Shown: piece by piece, positions 1 to 9,437 of the stretch
Layout of the letters: each line of letters opens with the position of its first letter
Numbering within the stretch: position 1 is the first letter of the stretch
Notes under the pieces: model-generated
What the model saw: the letters and a program-made list of their open reading frames with translations, nothing else
Database searches by the model: none
What the model was told of the DNA's origin: nothing
Source: Streptomyces sp. JJ66
GTDB lineage: Bacteria; Actinomycetota; Actinomycetes; Streptomycetales; Streptomycetaceae
Direction: 5' to 3'
Assembly (NCBI RefSeq): GCF_019303495.1
Contig: NZ_JAEVFI010000022.1
Coordinates: 1 to 52,554 of the forward strand
Length of the DNA stretch: 52,554 nucleotides
Made by a program: the position numbers and the translations under genes

Positions 1-1355
1 GTGGTGCGGCCCTGCGCGGTGCGGGCCCGCGACCGCCGCCCGGCCGTGCCCTCGCCGACGCCGGGCACGTGCAGGGTGCGCGCCCGGAACGGCTCGGCCG
101 CCTCAGCCGGGGCGCGTTCGCCCGCGCCGCCGCCCGCGCCGGGCTGCTCCTGGCTCTCGCCCTGCTGCGGCACGGACGGCTCGGGGGCCTCGCCCGGTGC
201 CTGCTCGCCGCCGCTGGGGTTGCCGGGGTTGCCGGGGTCGCCGTCACCAAGGTCGCCGTCGCCCGGTGGGGGCTGCCCGCCGCCGTCCGGGCCACCGCCG
301 CCCGGGCCGCCGTCCGGGCCGTCGGGGTCGGGGTCGTCCTCGGTACCGGCGTTCTGCTCCAGCGTCTGGTCGAGCTTGTCCTCGTCCAGGCCCGGCGCGT
401 CGAACGGGTTGCGGCGCCTGCGGTGGGGGAGGGCCAGCAGCGCGGCCTGGCGCACGTCCTCGGCCAGCACGCCGGTCCGGCCCGCCCAGGCGGCTAGCGC
501 GCTGGCGGTGCGGGCCATCACGATGTCGGCCCGCATGCCGTCCACCTCGAACGCCGCGCAGGTGGCGGCGATCTGGCGCAGGGCGGCGTCACCGAGCACC
601 ACCTCGGGCAGCAGCGCCCGGGCGGCGGCGATGCGCTCGCGCAGGGCCCGCTCCTCGGCGGCCCAGCGCGCGGCGAAGGCGGCCGGGGCGGCGTCGTAGG
701 CGAGGCGACGGCGCACGACCTCCACCCGCTCGTCGGTCTCCCGGGACGCGGCCACCTCCACGGTCAGCCCGAACCGGTCCAGCAGCTGCGGCCGCAGCTC
801 GCCCTCTTCGGGGTTCATCGTGCCGACGAGCAGGAACCGCGCCGCGTGCCGCACGGACACGCCCTCACGCTCGACGTAGGACGCGCCCATCGCGGCGGCG
901 TCGAGCAGCAGGTCCACGAGGTGATCGTGGAGGAGGTTGACCTCGTCCACGTACAGCACGCCCCGGTGCGCGTCCGCGAGCAGGCCGGGTTCGAACGCCT
1001 TCACGCCCTCCGCGAGCGCCCGCTCGATGTCCAGCGCCCCCACGAGCCGGTCCTCGGACGCGCCGACGGGCAGCTCCACCATGCGCGCGGGCCGCTGCTG
1101 GCCGGAGCCCGCCTCGTGCGGCCCGTCCGGGCACGCCGGGTCCGGCGCGACCGGGTCGCAGGAGAACCGGCAGCCGCGCACGACGTCCAGCTGAGGCAGC
1201 AGGGAGGCCAGCGCCCGCACCGCCGTGGACTTGGCGGTGCCCTTCTCACCCCGGACGAGTACGCCGCCGATCGCGGGTGACACGGCGTTGAGCAGCAAGC
1301 CGAGCCGCAGGTCGGCCATCCCGACGATGCCGGTGAACGGGTAGGGCGTGCTCAT
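1..1355 (-). CDS. Magnesium/cobalt chelatase ATPase subunit (ChlI/ChlD-type), 3' end outside window
   Basis: This is the AAA+ motor of a metal chelatase, which probably powers CobN in inserting cobalt into hydrogenobyrinate diamide. The N-terminal ChlI-type domain is visible: Walker [10 protein letters not shown] near residues 37-45, Walker [10 protein letters not shown] near 145, and the sensor stretch [11 protein letters not shown]. From about residue 320 a Pro/Gly/Asp/Glu-rich linker begins, typical of ChlD proteins. At least 451 residues are present, and the C-terminal vWA/MIDAS domain expected of a ChlI-ChlD fusion would lie beyond position 1. The ATG at 1355 overlaps the cobN stop by 4 bp (ATGA), implying translational coupling. 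The family is known to replace CobS/CobT in actinobacteria; its partnership with CobN is inferred from the operon. Confidence 0.9.
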   Translation of the reverse strand, partial: MSTPYPFTGIVGMADLRLGLLLNAVSPAIGGVLVRGEKGTAKSTAVRALASLLPQLDVVRGCRFSCDPVAPDPACPDGPHEAGSGQQRPARMVELPVGASEDRLVGALDIERALAEGVKAFEPGLLADAHRGVLYVDEVNLLHDHLVDLLLDAAAMGASYVEREGVSVRHAARFLLVGTMNPEEGELRPQLLDRFGLTVEVAASRETDERVEVVRRRLAYDAAPAAFAARWAAEERALRERIAAARALLPEVVLGDAALRQIAATCAAFEVDGMRADIVMARTASALAAWAGRTGVLAEDVRQAALLALPHRRRRNPFDAPGLDEDKLDQTLEQNAGTEDDPDPDGPDGGPGGGGPDGGGQPPPGDGDLGDGDPGNPGNPSGGEQAPGEAPEPSVPQQGESQEQPGAGGGAGERAPAEAAEPFRARTLHVPGVGEGTAGRRSRARTAQGRT

Positions 1356-4300
1356 GCGTCGTCTCCTTCCAGGTCGCCTTCAAGCTCCAGGTACGTCTGG
1401 CGCAGCCGCTCCAGGGTCCCCGCGTCCGGCTCCGCCCACAGCTCGCGGTCGGCGGCCTCCAGCAGGCGCTCGGTCACGCCGCGCAGCGCCCAGGGGTTGG
1501 ACTTCTTCATGAAGTCCCGGTTCTCCGGATCGAACACGTACTCGGACGCCAGCTTCTCGTACATCCAGTCGTCCACCACCCCGGCCGTGGCGTCGTAGCC
1601 GAACAGGTAGTCCACGGTGGCGGCCATCTCGAACGCGCCCTTGTAGCCGTGCCGGCGCATGGCCGCCATCCAGCGCGGGTTCACCACCCGGGCCCGGAAC
1701 ACCCGGTGCGTCTCCTCGCCCAGCGTGCGCGTCTTGACCTGCTCGGGCACCGCGCTGTCGCCGACGTACGCCTGCGGTGAGGCGCCCGTCAGGTGGCGGA
1801 CCATGGCCACCATGCCGCCGTGGTACTGGAAGTAGTCGTCGGCGTCCACCAGATCGTGTTCGCGGGTGTCCACGTTCTTGGCCGCCACCTGGATGCGCCG
1901 GAACGCCGTCTCCATGTCGCCGCGTGCCGCCCGCCCGTCCAGGCCGCGCCCGTAGGCGTAGCCACCCCACACCGCGTACACCTCGGCGAGGTCGGCGTCC
2001 GAGCGCCAGTTGCGGGCGTCGATGAGCGGCAGCAGGCCCGCGCCGTACGCACCGGGCTTGGAGCCGAAGATGCGGGCGGTGGCGCGGCGCCGGTCGCCGT
2101 GCTCGGCGGTGTCGGCATCCGCGTGGGCGCGCACGTAGTTGGACTCGGCGGGCTCCTCCAGCTCCGCGACGGCTCGCACCGCGTCGTCCACCAGGCCCAC
2201 CACGTGCGGGAACGCGTCGCGGAAGAAGCCGGAGATGCGCACGGTGACGTCGATGCGCGGACGGCCCAGCTCCTTCAGCGGCACGATCTCGAACCCGGTC
2301 ACCCGGCGCGAGGCGTCGTCCCACACCGGGCGGCAGCCCAGCAGGGCGAGGATCTCCGCGATGTCGTCGCCCTGCGTGCGCATGCAGGACGTGCCCCACA
2401 CCGTCAGCCCCACCGACGCCGGGTACGCGCCCTGGTCGGCGAGGTGGCGCGCGAGCAGCGAGTCGGCCAGCGCGCTGCCCACTTCCCAGGACAGCTTGGA
2501 CGGAATCGCCTTCGGGTCCACGGAGTAGAAGTTGCGCCCGGTCGGCAGCACGTTGACCAGTCCGCGGGTGGGCGAGCCGGACGGGCCCGCCGGGACGTAG
2601 CCGCCCTCCAGCGCGTGCAGCACGTTGCCGATCTCGTCCGTGGTCCGCGCCAGCCGGGGCGCGACCTCCTCGGCGGCGAACTCCAGTACCCGCACGGCGT
2701 CCGGCAGTTCCGTGCCCAGCACCTCGCGGACGGCCGGAAGCGCCGCCTGGCGCGCCCAGCCAGCGGCCTCCATCGCCTCCGCCAGCCGCCGCGCCAGCTG
2801 CTCCAGCAGGTCGATCGCGTCGGACGCGGTACGCGCCGGGCCTTCGGCCAGGGCGGTCAGCGCGGACGGCACCTCCACCCGCGCCCCCGGCTGCGCCAGC
2901 AGCGTCTGTTCGTGCAGCCCGACGTGCGCGGCCAGCGCCGCCCGCAGTCCGGGCAGCGCACCGCCGACGCCGCCCCACACCTGCGCCGAGCGCAGCACCG
3001 CCAGCGCCAGGTTCACCCGGGGCTCACCGGCCGGGGCGCCGCCGAGGATGTGCAGGCCGTCGCGGATCTGCACGTCCTTGATCTCGCACAGCCAGCCGTC
3101 GATGTGCATGACGAACTCGTCGAACTCGTCCTCGTCCGGCTGCTCGTCCACGTGCAGGTCGTGGTGGAGTTCGGCGGCCCGCACCAGCGTCCAGATCTGC
3201 CCCCGGACGGCCGGGGCCTTGGCCGGGTCCAGGTCGCAGACGAGGGCGTACTCGTCCAGGAGCTGTTCCAGCTTGGCCAGGTCGCCGTAGGAGTCGGCGC
3301 GCGCCATGGGCGGCACCAGGTGGTCCACGACGGTGGCGTGCCCGCGCCGCTTGGCCTGCGTGCCCTCACCCGGGTCGTTGACGATGAACGGGTACACCAG
3401 CGGCAGGTCGCCCAGCACCGCGTCCGGCGCGCAGCCCCCGGACAGGCCCAGCCCCTTGCCCGGCAGCCACTCCATCGTGCCGTGCTTGCCCAGGTGCACG
3501 ATCGCGTCGGCGCCATAGCTGTGCTCCAGCCAGCGGTAGGCGGCCAGATAGTGGTGGGACGGCGGCATGTCGGGGTCGTGGTAGATGGCGATGGGGTTCT
3601 CGCCGAAACCGCGCGGCGGCTGGATCATGACGACGACATTGCCGAACTCCAGTGAGGCGAGCACGATGTCCGCACCGTCCACGTACAGCGACCCCGGGGG
3701 CTCGCCCCAGTGCTCCAGCATGGCGTCGCGCAACTCGGGGTCGAGGGTGGCGAACCACCGCTGGTAGTCCGCGAGCGGGACGCGGGCCGGGGCGGCGGCC
3801 AGCTGTTCCTCCGTCAGCCACTCGACGTCGTGGCCGCCCGCGTTGATCAGCCGGTGGATCAGCTCGTCCCCGTTGTCCGGGTAGCCGTCCACGGCGTATC
3901 CGGCCTCCCGCAGCGCGTCCAGCAGCCTGACCGCCGACGCGGGGGTGTCCAGGCCCACCGCGTTGCCGACCCGTGAGTGCTTCGTCGGGTAGGCGGTGAA
4001 GACCAGCGCGAGCTTCTTGTGCGCGTTCGGCTTGTGCCGCAGCGCGGCGTGCCGCACCGCGATCCCGGCGACGCGGCGCGCCCGCTCGGCGTCCGGCACA
4101 TACAGCGGGATGCCCTCGGGCCCCTCCTCCTTGAAGGAGAACGGCACCGTGATGACGCGGCCGTCGAACTCGGGGATGGCCACCTGCATCGCGGCGTCCA
4201 TCGGCGACAGGGCCGCGTCGGACTCCTCCCACACCGCGCGCGAGGTCGTCAGGCACAGCCCCTGGAGCAGCGGCACGTCCAGCTCGGCCAGCGCGCCGAT

Positions 4301-5005
4301 GTCCCACGTCTCGTCGTCCCCGCCCGCGCTGGCGTCCGAGGCCCGGGTGCCGCCCGCCGCGAGCACGGTGGTGACCAGCGCGTCCACGCCGCCCAGCAGC
4401 TCGTACAGCCCCGCATCGGCGCCGCGCAGCGAACCGCAGAACACCGGCAGCGCGTTGCCGCCGCGCTCCTCGATCGCGTCACACAGGGCGTCCACGAACG
4501 CGGTGTTCCCCGACAGCTGGTGGGCGCGGTAGAACAGCACGCCGACCGTGGGCCGCCCCGCCACCCGGCGCCGCTCACCGCGCACCCCGAACTCGGGCAT
4601 CGGCGTCGGCGGCTCGAACCCCTCGCCGGTCAGCAGCACGGTGTCGGACAGGAACCGGGCCAGCTCCGCCAGGTTCCCCGGCCCGCCCTCCACCAGGTAG
4701 CGCAGCGCCTCGGCGACGACACCGGCGGGCACGCTGGAGTCGGCCATCAGCTCCGCGTCCGGCACCGACTCGCCGCCCAGCAGCACGGTGGGAATCCGCG
4801 CCGCGCGCAGCGCCGCCAGCCCGTCCTCCCACGCGCGCTTGCCGCCCAGCAGGCGCACGACGGCGAGGTCGGCGCCGTCCAGCAGCGCGGGCAGGTCCTC
4901 GGCGGCGTCCACGCGGGTCGGGTTGGCGATGCGGTACGGCGCGCCCGAGGCCCGGGCCGCCAGCAGGTCGGTGTCAGCGGTGGACAACAGCAGTACGGTG
5001 CTCAT
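1352..5005 (-). CDS. cobN: Cobaltochelatase subunit CobN
   Basis: This is the large substrate- and metal-binding subunit of the ATP-dependent cobaltochelatase of aerobic cobalamin synthesis. It has 1217 residues, the usual CobN length, beginning [15 protein letters not shown]. Family hallmarks include [35 protein letters not shown], the [16 protein letters not shown] stretch and WGGYAYGRG near the C terminus. An in-frame extension upstream of 5005 exists but runs antisense-like through cobQ and lacks family similarity, so the ATG at 5005 is used. That ATG overlaps the cobQ stop by 4 bp, and the cobN stop overlaps the next gene's start in the same way. It should work as a complex with the downstream ChlI/D ATPase. 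Confidence 0.95.
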   Translation of the reverse strand: MSTVLLLSTADTDLLAARASGAPYRIANPTRVDAAEDLPALLDGADLAVVRLLGGKRAWEDGLAALRAARIPTVLLGGESVPDAELMADSSVPAGVVAEALRYLVEGGPGNLAELARFLSDTVLLTGEGFEPPTPMPEFGVRGERRRVAGRPTVGVLFYRAHQLSGNTAFVDALCDAIEERGGNALPVFCGSLRGADAGLYELLGGVDALVTTVLAAGGTRASDASAGGDDETWDIGALAELDVPLLQGLCLTTSRAVWEESDAALSPMDAAMQVAIPEFDGRVITVPFSFKEEGPEGIPLYVPDAERARRVAGIAVRHAALRHKPNAHKKLALVFTAYPTKHSRVGNAVGLDTPASAVRLLDALREAGYAVDGYPDNGDELIHRLINAGGHDVEWLTEEQLAAAPARVPLADYQRWFATLDPELRDAMLEHWGEPPGSLYVDGADIVLASLEFGNVVVMIQPPRGFGENPIAIYHDPDMPPSHHYLAAYRWLEHSYGADAIVHLGKHGTMEWLPGKGLGLSGGCAPDAVLGDLPLVYPFIVNDPGEGTQAKRRGHATVVDHLVPPMARADSYGDLAKLEQLLDEYALVCDLDPAKAPAVRGQIWTLVRAAELHHDLHVDEQPDEDEFDEFVMHIDGWLCEIKDVQIRDGLHILGGAPAGEPRVNLALAVLRSAQVWGGVGGALPGLRAALAAHVGLHEQTLLAQPGARVEVPSALTALAEGPARTASDAIDLLEQLARRLAEAMEAAGWARQAALPAVREVLGTELPDAVRVLEFAAEEVAPRLARTTDEIGNVLHALEGGYVPAGPSGSPTRGLVNVLPTGRNFYSVDPKAIPSKLSWEVGSALADSLLARHLADQGAYPASVGLTVWGTSCMRTQGDDIAEILALLGCRPVWDDASRRVTGFEIVPLKELGRPRIDVTVRISGFFRDAFPHVVGLVDDAVRAVAELEEPAESNYVRAHADADTAEHGDRRRATARIFGSKPGAYGAGLLPLIDARNWRSDADLAEVYAVWGGYAYGRGLDGRAARGDMETAFRRIQVAAKNVDTREHDLVDADDYFQYHGGMVAMVRHLTGASPQAYVGDSAVPEQVKTRTLGEETHRVFRARVVNPRWMAAMRRHGYKGAFEMAATVDYLFGYDATAGVVDDWMYEKLASEYVFDPENRDFMKKSNPWALRGVTERLLEAADRELWAEPDAGTLERLRQTYLELEGDLEGDDA

Positions 5006-6528
5006 GCAGGTGCTCCCGGCGGTACGAACGGCAGCCCGGCCGGGGCGCCGTCCTCGATGAGCCGCAGCAGGGCCGCGGTGTCGGCATGTTCTTCGATCAG
5101 ATCGCCCAGCCGGTCGAGCTGTTCCTCGCGCAGGGCTGCGAAGGCGGTGTCGGGGGCGGGGACGAAGGCGCGCCCGGCGTCGGCGGCCACCCGGCGCAGG
5201 AACGCGCGGCGGAACGCGTCCGACTCCAGCGAGCCGTGCCAGTGCGTGCCCCACACCGCGCCCACCCGGCAGCCGTCCAGGAAGGGTTCGCCGCCGCGCA
5301 CATCCGCCACGCCGTGGTGGATCTCGTAGCCCGTCACCGGCTCGCCGAGCGCCTGCCCGGTGGGGCGGGCGAGGGTCTTCTCGCGGTGGAAGCGCACCCG
5401 CACGGGCAGCAGGCCGAGCCCGTCCACCACTCCGGCGCGGGACTCCACGTCGTCCTCGATGCGCTCGCCCAGCAGCTGGAACCCGCCGCACAGGCCCAGC
5501 ACCGGGCGACCGGACGCCGCCCGCCGGCCCAGCTCGGCGGCCAGCCCGCGCGCGTGCAGCCAGCCCAGCGCGCCGACCGTGCCCCGGGTGCCGGGGACGA
5601 CGACGAGATCGGCGTCGGCCAGCTCCTGCGGGCGGTCGCTGAAGCGCACGATCACCCCGGGCTCCGCGGCCAGGGCGTCGATGTCGGTGAAGTTCGACAT
5701 CAGCGGCACCGGAAGCACCGATACCCGCAGCACGTCAGCGCCATGCGGTGGCGCCGTCGCCGACTCGCGCACGGTGCCGCGCAGCGAGACGCGCAGCCCG
5801 TCCTCCTCGTCGATGCCCAGACCGTGCCGGTGCGGCAGCACGCCCAGCGTGGGGCGCCCGGTGAGCTGCTGGAGCATGTCCAGGCCAGGCTCCAGGAGTG
5901 AGACGTCGCCACGGAACTTGTTGACGAGGTAGCCCGCCACCAGCGCCTGGTCCCCGGGCGACAGCAGCGCCGTCGTGCCGAAGAACGAGGCGAACACCCC
6001 GCCACGGTCGATGTCCCCGACGACGACGACCGGCAGCCGGGCGGCGCGGGCGAGCGCCATGTTGACGATGTCGGTGCGGCGCAGGTTGATCTCCGCCGGG
6101 CTGCCCGCACCCTCGCAGATCACCGCATCGTGCGTGCGCCGCAGCTCGGCCAGGCAGTCGGTGACGGTGCCCAGCAACTCGGCGCCGCGCCCGCCGTGGT
6201 AGCCGCGCGCGCTCAGCTCGCCCACCGGCCGGCCCAGCAGCACGACCTGGCTCGTACGGTCGCCGCCCGGCTTGAGCAGCACCGGGTTCATCAGCGCGCT
6301 GGGCTCGACCCGGGCGGCGGCGGCCTGCATGGCCTGCGCGCGGCCGATCTCCGCGCCCTCGCGGGTGACGAAGGAGTTGAGCGACATGTTCTGCCCCTTG
6401 AACGGGGCGACCTTCAGCCCGCGCCGCGCCAGCCAGCGGCAGATCCCCGCCGTCACGACGCTCTTGCCCGCGTCCGACGTCGTCCCCGCCACGAGCAGCG
6501 CGCCGCCCCGGTGTTCAGCGTCCGCCAT
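5002..6528 (-). CDS. cobQ: Cobyric acid synthase CobQ/CbiP
   Basis: This glutamine-dependent amidotransferase amidates four side chains (b, d, e and g) of adenosylcobyrinic a,c-diamide to give adenosylcobyric acid. The 508 residues match family length. The N-terminal P-loop/dethiobiotin-synthetase-like domain shows GTTSDAGKSVVTAG at residues 15-28 and CEGAGSPAEINLRR near 141. The C-terminal class I-like glutaminase domain shows LGLCGGFQLLGE (nucleophile Cys) and GYEIHHG. The start at 6528 lies inside the end of cbiB (14-bp overlap), and the stop overlaps the cobN ATG. It belongs to the riboswitch-preceded cobalamin operon. Confidence 0.95.
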   Translation of the reverse strand: MADAEHRGGALLVAGTTSDAGKSVVTAGICRWLARRGLKVAPFKGQNMSLNSFVTREGAEIGRAQAMQAAAARVEPSALMNPVLLKPGGDRTSQVVLLGRPVGELSARGYHGGRGAELLGTVTDCLAELRRTHDAVICEGAGSPAEINLRRTDIVNMALARAARLPVVVVGDIDRGGVFASFFGTTALLSPGDQALVAGYLVNKFRGDVSLLEPGLDMLQQLTGRPTLGVLPHRHGLGIDEEDGLRVSLRGTVRESATAPPHGADVLRVSVLPVPLMSNFTDIDALAAEPGVIVRFSDRPQELADADLVVVPGTRGTVGALGWLHARGLAAELGRRAASGRPVLGLCGGFQLLGERIEDDVESRAGVVDGLGLLPVRVRFHREKTLARPTGQALGEPVTGYEIHHGVADVRGGEPFLDGCRVGAVWGTHWHGSLESDAFRRAFLRRVAADAGRAFVPAPDTAFAALREEQLDRLGDLIEEHADTAALLRLIEDGAPAGLPFVPPGAPA

Positions 6529-7507
6529 GCCGCGCCCCCTTCCCCGGGACGGCCCGGAGGACCCGGGCCGCGCGGGCTGCCCGGACGCCTCCGCGCACGG
6601 TCACCGCGACCGCGAGCGCGGCCACGCCCACCCGGCGCGACAGCCGCACCGCCCGCTCGATGTCGGCGACGGCGACCGCGCGCCCGGCTCCGTTCAGCGT
6701 CGGCCGGTGCTCGACCCGGCCGCCGTAGGACAGCGTGCCGCCCAGCCGCACGCCCAGCGCTCCGGCGAACGCGGCTTCTACCGGACCCGCGTTGGGGGAG
6801 GGGTGCCGGTGCGCGTCCGCCCGCCAGGCGGTCACGGCGGCGCGGGTGTCGTCCCCCAGAGCCACGGCGAGCGCGGCGGTCAGCCGCGACCCCGGCCAGC
6901 CCGCGACGTCGTCCAGCCGGGCGGCGGCCCAGCCGAAGTTCCGGTAGCGCGGCGAACGGTGCCCCACCATCGCGTCGAGGGTGTTGACCGCGCGGAACGC
7001 CGCCATCCCGGGCACCCCCGCCAGCGCGCCCCACACCAGGGCGCCCACCACGGCGTCAGAGGTGTTCTCGGCGACCGACTCCACCACGGCGCGTGCGATG
7101 CCGTCCGCGTCCAGCGCCTGCGGGTCGCGCCCGCACAGATGCGGCAGCCGCGCGCGGGCGCCGTCCACGTCACCGGCGGCGAGCGCGGCACCGATCGCCC
7201 GCGCCTCCCGGCCCAGCGAGGTGCCGCCCAGCACGGACCAGGTGACAGCGCCGGTCAGCGCGGCGTCATACGCCCGCGAACGGAAACGCCCGAGCCCGGC
7301 GCGGCCGAGCACCGCCGCGCCCGCCGCCACCGGCCCGGCGCACAGCGCGGTGTACAGCACACCGGCGGCCTTGTCGTCCCGCCACACCCTGCCTTCGACG
7401 GCACCGGCCGCCCGGCCGAACGCGGCCACAGGATGCCCACGGCGCGGATCGCCGGCGAGCGCGTCACCCAGGTAGCCCAGCACGGCCCCGGATACGGAGA
7501 AGCCCAT
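6515..7507 (-). CDS. cbiB: Adenosylcobinamide-phosphate synthase CbiB/CobD
   Basis: This membrane enzyme attaches the aminopropanol arm to cobyric acid, giving adenosylcobinamide (phosphate). Recognisable family motifs are GDPRRGHPVAAFGR near the N terminus, VESVAENTSDAVVGAL and the stretch around NTLDAMVGHRSPRYRNFGWA; several hydrophobic segments fit an inner-membrane protein. The ATG at 7507 (MGFSVSGAV) was chosen because it places GDPRRGHP at the usual distance. An in-frame GTG at 7531 would add eight residues and cannot be excluded, as neither start has a strong ribosome-binding site. It is the first gene of the operon after the cobalamin riboswitch, and its end overlaps cobQ by 14 bp. 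Confidence 0.93.
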   Translation of the reverse strand: MGFSVSGAVLGYLGDALAGDPRRGHPVAAFGRAAGAVEGRVWRDDKAAGVLYTALCAGPVAAGAAVLGRAGLGRFRSRAYDAALTGAVTWSVLGGTSLGREARAIGAALAAGDVDGARARLPHLCGRDPQALDADGIARAVVESVAENTSDAVVGALVWGALAGVPGMAAFRAVNTLDAMVGHRSPRYRNFGWAAARLDDVAGWPGSRLTAALAVALGDDTRAAVTAWRADAHRHPSPNAGPVEAAFAGALGVRLGGTLSYGGRVEHRPTLNGAGRAVAVADIERAVRLSRRVGVAALAVAVTVRGGVRAARAARVLRAVPGKGARHGGR

Positions 7508-7634
7508 GACGTCGTCAGCAGGCCGTCGCACCCCGGAACGTGGGCAGCACGGAAGGGTCAGGCGGCACGGGCGGCAGCGGAATGCCGGGCATGGCGATAT
7601 GTCCTCACTCAGGGTCCTCGCCCTGGCTCGACGT

Positions 7635-7815
7635 AACCGGCGGTGAAAGTCTCCTGGCTCCCGGATCTACACGTCCCCCGGCCTTCCAGCCTCGCGTGAG
7701 GCCGTGACATCGGGTGGGGGTGTGCTCCCCGGTGACAGTGGCGGGACCGCGCCGGACTCGCACCGGCTTCCTCTCCTGCCGCCGTTTGGCACCGGGCAGT
7801 CCACCACGCCCGGCA
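7635..7815 (-). promoter_or_regulatory. Cobalamin (AdoCbl) riboswitch
   Basis: Read on the minus strand, the conserved aptamer landmarks appear in order: GGTGCC (7793-7788), a purine-rich GAGGAAGCCGGTGCGAGTCC core (about 7775-7755), the CCCGCCACTGTCACC segment (about 7746-7731), and the B12 box GAGCCAGGAGAC (about 7662-7651). It lies about 130 nt upstream of cbiB, in the right orientation to repress the cbiB-cobQ-cobN-chlI/D operon when adenosylcobalamin is abundant. The exact ends of the aptamer and expression platform are estimates. Confidence 0.92.
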
Positions 7816-7969
7816 GAGGCCGTCAACTCCCCGCTGACCTGCGACACCACCAAGTTGCCAGACTCACACCCTGGCTCTGAGACCCCCACCGCGCCCCGCC
7901 CCGGCCGCCTCAGCCCCCTGAATCCGGCGCGAAACACCGCGCGGCTGGAGTGTGAGTGGCCACGACGGT

Positions 7970-8082
7970 TAGGGATACATGAGAACTCTTTGGCGCCTAT
8001 GCCCCACAGGAGCTGAATGCCGGTTTCTCGGGAAGTGAGTAAAAACCGCAAGGCGACGCGATAAAATCGCAGCTCACGTCCT
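7970..8082 (+). promoter_or_regulatory. CRISPR leader (candidate)
   Basis: This AT-richer stretch directly precedes the first repeat and contains GTAAAAACC-like and GATAAAATCGCAGCTCACG sequences. Type I-E leaders are expected upstream of the repeat read in the orientation with CCCCGC first, which is the plus strand here. The degenerate terminal repeat lies at the other end, which agrees. It also lies close to the start of the divergently transcribed riboswitch leader, so the two promoters probably share this interval. Confidence 0.6.
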
Positions 8083-8293
8083 GTGCTCCCCGCGCCTGCG
8101 GGGGTGGTCCCTGGCCGGGCCACTTCGCGCGCTACTGCACGAGGTGCTCCCCGCGCCTGCGGGGGTGGTCCCGACGTGATGCCCTCACGTGCCCACCGGC
8201 TCATGTGCTCCCCGCGCCTGCGGGGGTGGTCCCTCACCCGCGCTCAGACCGGGGCCGCGCGGGTCGTGCTCCCCGCGCCTGCGGGGGTGGTCC
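8083..8293 (+). CRISPR. Short type I-E-like CRISPR array, 4 repeats and 3 spacers
   Basis: Repeats start at 8083, 8144, 8205 and 8266, an exact 61-bp period. Each carries an identical 28-bp core starting GTGCTCCCCGCGCCTG and ending GGGGGTGGTCC, with a short CCCCGC/GCGGGG stem typical of I-E repeats. Repeats 1-3 continue with C as base 29, whereas the last has T there, as expected of the leader-distal terminal repeat. The three spacers are 32 bp each (8112-8143, 8173-8204, 8234-8265) and differ from one another. No cas gene is present anywhere in the window, so interference or acquisition would need cas genes elsewhere. Confidence 0.97.
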
Positions 8294-8598
8294 TTTGCCG
8301 CCGCAGGTTTAGATGCGTCAACCGGACGCCGACGCCTCACCGATCGCGTAAGCGTGCGTTGCTTCGCCTTCACGGGGGCGACAGGAAGTGCGGTGTGTCC
8401 TCTGAGAGAGCCACCGCCCCGGCCGTGCTGAGGCGGGGCGTCTCCGTCACCTGCGGGAGCGTGCCGAGTACACCGACCATGCCGAAGTCATCGTTTCCCG
8501 TGACTGTGGGGGTCAAAGTTAACGACGTAGTAGGGGTTGCCGCTGAGGTATCCCCAGGGCCTCTGCGCGCTCTTCTTGTTGGCGTTACGGTGACGAGC
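8294..8598. other. Intergenic stretch between CRISPR array and toxin-antitoxin pair
   Basis: No convincing gene is seen. Base composition becomes less GC-rich towards 8510-8600 (for example GTCAAAGTTAACGACG near 8513), and this part probably holds the promoter and autoregulatory operator of the downstream antitoxin-toxin pair. No further CRISPR repeat is found at the next 61-bp step. Confidence 0.5.
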
Positions 8599-8865
8599 AT
8601 GAATGGTCCTGAGCTTCCCGACAGCGTTGAGGAATCCGAGGCTTCCCAGCTGTTGGGTGAATTGCTGAAGCGAGCAGAGGGCGGCGGGGCAACGGTAGTC
8701 ACTCGCCACGGGGAGCCGATCGCGGCCATCGTGTCCATGCAGGACTACGAAGCCGCCGAGAGCGTGATCGATGAGGCGCTCGCAGCCAGGACGTACGACG
8801 ATGATGGCGGGCGCTACTCCATGGCCGAGGTCTTCGGAGACGAAAGCTCCGAGGGCGGCCGATGA
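8599..8865 (+). CDS. Phd/YefM-family antitoxin
   Basis: This 88-residue protein should be the labile antitoxin that neutralises the RelE-type toxin encoded next to it and represses their promoter. The Phd/YefM DNA-binding fold is suggested by SQLLGELLKRAEGGGATV, then TRHGEPIAAIVSMQDYEA, the characteristic Phd strand-helix segment, with an acidic C terminus that would wrap the toxin. The ATG at 8599 gives normal family length; an open frame continues upstream into the CRISPR array but is not protein-like there. Its TGA overlaps the toxin ATG (ATGA), the usual coupled arrangement. Coding GC is visibly lower than in the neighbouring cob and pit genes, suggesting acquisition. Confidence 0.85.
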   Translation: MNGPELPDSVEESEASQLLGELLKRAEGGGATVVTRHGEPIAAIVSMQDYEAAESVIDEALAARTYDDDGGRYSMAEVFGDESSEGGR

Positions 8866-9122
8866 GTTACAGCCTGACCTTCACTTCGCACGCGCGACGC
8901 CAACTAGACCGTCTGGACGGGAGCACGAAGCGGCGGCTCAGGATGGCTCTGGAGAAGCTGACCCAGGACCCCTTCGCTCCCGGTCTGGATGTCAAGAAGC
9001 TACGAGGAGCCCCCTCGTATCGGCTGCGGGTGGGGGACTACCGAGTGGTGTACGAGATCGACAACGCGGTGGTGACGATCACGGTGATCGAAGTCGATCA
9101 CCGGCGGAATGTGTACCGCTGA
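8862..9122 (+). CDS. RelE/ParE-family toxin
   Basis: This 86-residue basic protein matches the RelE fold: a YSLTFTSHARRQLDRLD opening, a helical section, then KKLRGAPSYRLRVGDYRVVYEI and a C-terminal ITVIEVDHRRNVYR. In the RelE subfamily such conserved Arg/His/Tyr residues cleave mRNA on the ribosome; ParE members instead target gyrase. The LRVGDYRVVYEI motif and the terminal HRRNVYR favour RelE. It is translationally coupled to the antitoxin through a 4-bp overlap. Toxicity is inferred, not shown. Confidence 0.87.
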   Translation: MSYSLTFTSHARRQLDRLDGSTKRRLRMALEKLTQDPFAPGLDVKKLRGAPSYRLRVGDYRVVYEIDNAVVTITVIEVDHRRNVYR

Positions 9123-9176
9123 GGAGGGGCGCGGCGTTCCGGTGGCGGTGAGGCGGCCGGGTGGGCTCTGGCCCGC

Positions 9177-9389
9177 CTATGCCGCGATCGTGTAGATGCC
9201 GTAGGCGACGGCTGCGGCGCAGAGGGCGTAGGCGAGGTAGGAGCCTGCCTTGCCCGCGGTGGAGACGGTGCCGTCGGGCTTGCGGGCGGAGCCGCCGACG
9301 ATGCCGAGGGTGAAGACGCCTACCAGGGCGACGGTCGCCAGCAGGCTGACGCCGAAGACCTGGCCGAGTGCTGCCCAGTCGATGTCCAT
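9177..9389 (-). CDS. Small conserved membrane protein next to Pit transporter
   Basis: This 70-residue protein begins MDIDWAALGQVFGVSLLATV. It has two hydrophobic segments (about residues 12-33 and 50-68) separated by a short polar loop (ARKPDGTVSTAGKAG). It lies 48 bp after pit on the same strand and is probably co-transcribed with it. I recall similar small proteins beside Pit transporters in Streptomyces, but I cannot assign a function; an accessory role in phosphate transport is only a guess from position. Confidence 0.75.
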   Translation of the reverse strand: MDIDWAALGQVFGVSLLATVALVGVFTLGIVGGSARKPDGTVSTAGKAGSYLAYALCAAAVAYGIYTIAA

Positions 9390-9437
9390 CGCGGTGTGTC
9401 CTTGCGTGGGTGGGGGAGGGTGTTTGGGCGGGTGGGG

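Noticed and set aside
1793..3655. A 620-codon plus-strand open frame opposite cobN, and similar long frames opposite chlI/D, cobQ and serB
   Set aside because: They mirror genuine genes in high-GC third-position frames, are His/Arg/Val/Gln-rich without domains, and have no family features.
7605..8237. Minus-strand open frame reading PRRRGEH and PPPQARGA repeats
   Set aside because: It is the translation of CRISPR repeats and the cobalamin riboswitch, a known mis-annotation in Streptomyces; not a protein.
8083..8598. Upstream extension of the antitoxin reading frame through the CRISPR array
   Set aside because: The Phd domain begins after 8599 and the upstream codons translate CRISPR repeats.
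8488..8709. 73-codon minus-strand frame with unusually few biased codons, overlapping the antitoxin gene
   Set aside because: It overlaps the well-supported Phd gene and its promoter on the opposite strand and shows no recognisable domain.
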